From: an uncultured Eubacteriales bacterium
GTDB taxonomy: Bacteria > Bacillota > Clostridia > Oscillospirales > Butyricicoccaceae
Assembly: GCA_900555855.1 (NCBI GenBank)
Contig: USML01000005.1
Coordinates: forward strand, 1 to 32,637
Direction: 5' to 3'
DNA: 32,637 nucleotides
The notes under the pieces are model-generated. The model was not told where the DNA came from, searched no databases, and saw nothing but the letters and a program-made list of their open reading frames with translations. Each line of letters begins with the position of its first letter. Position 1 is the first letter of the stretch. The translations under genes were made by a program, and so were the position numbers. Below, in pieces: positions 32,612 through 32,637 of the stretch.

Positions 32612-32637
32612 CTGTCTCTTATACACATCTCCGAGCC
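32612..32637. other. Nextera transposase adapter (sequencing artefact)
   Basis: The last 26 bases begin with the 19-base Tn5 mosaic end CTGTCTCTTATACACATCT and continue CCGAGCC, the start of the Nextera read-2 adapter. On the reverse strand they encode the known artefact peptide MCIRDR. This is library sequence left by incomplete trimming, not genome. Confidence 0.98.

Overview
The window is about 32.6 kb of dense, GC-rich housekeeping sequence, most likely from a Gram-positive anaerobe of the class Clostridia (a gut Oscillospiraceae/Ruminococcaceae-type organism). The basis is a PolC-type DNA polymerase III, PurR, SepF, DivIVA, a Firmicutes-type MurC, the non-mevalonate isoprenoid genes dxr and ispG, and a pyrophosphate-type phosphofructokinase. 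The genus cannot be fixed from the sequence alone. There are 23 intact or edge-truncated protein genes. I see no rRNA, tRNA, CRISPR array, insertion sequence or prophage gene.

Layout. 1-4.4 kb: an unidentified gene cut by the left edge, purR (both leftward), a flavodoxin-murC pair (rightward), and an exonuclease III gene (leftward). 4.5-5.7 kb: a stand-alone aspartokinase. 5.8-14.3 kb: miaB-mutS-mutL-miaA-hfq followed by an HlyD-like envelope protein, joining tRNA A37 modification, mismatch repair and the RNA chaperone Hfq. 14.4-18.9 kb: the division cluster sepF-yggT-divIVA ending in ileS, behind a strong consensus promoter with a structured leader. 19.2-29.8 kb: pyrH-frr-uppS-cdsA-dxr-rseP-ispG-polC, covering UMP phosphorylation, ribosome recycling, lipid carrier and phospholipid precursors, isoprenoid synthesis, site-2 proteolysis and replication. 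29.9-32.3 kb: divergent glycolytic genes for PPi-phosphofructokinase and class II aldolase. 32.3 kb to the end: the first 89 codons of an S9-family peptidase.

The most notable observations concern sequence integrity and regulation. The last 26 bases are Illumina Nextera transposase adapter, not genome. Arginine codon choice changes sharply inside the exonuclease III gene, from CGG on its right to CGC on its left, so the left 4 kb may come from another genome by chimeric assembly or recombination. The purR/flavodoxin intergenic region carries two GTTC(C/G)GAAC palindromes, one at the predicted start of each divergent promoter. The sepF leader has a bulged hairpin and holds its Shine-Dalgarno sequence in a small loop. 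I found no gene set that looks like a new biological system; gene content is conserved core metabolism and cell biology.
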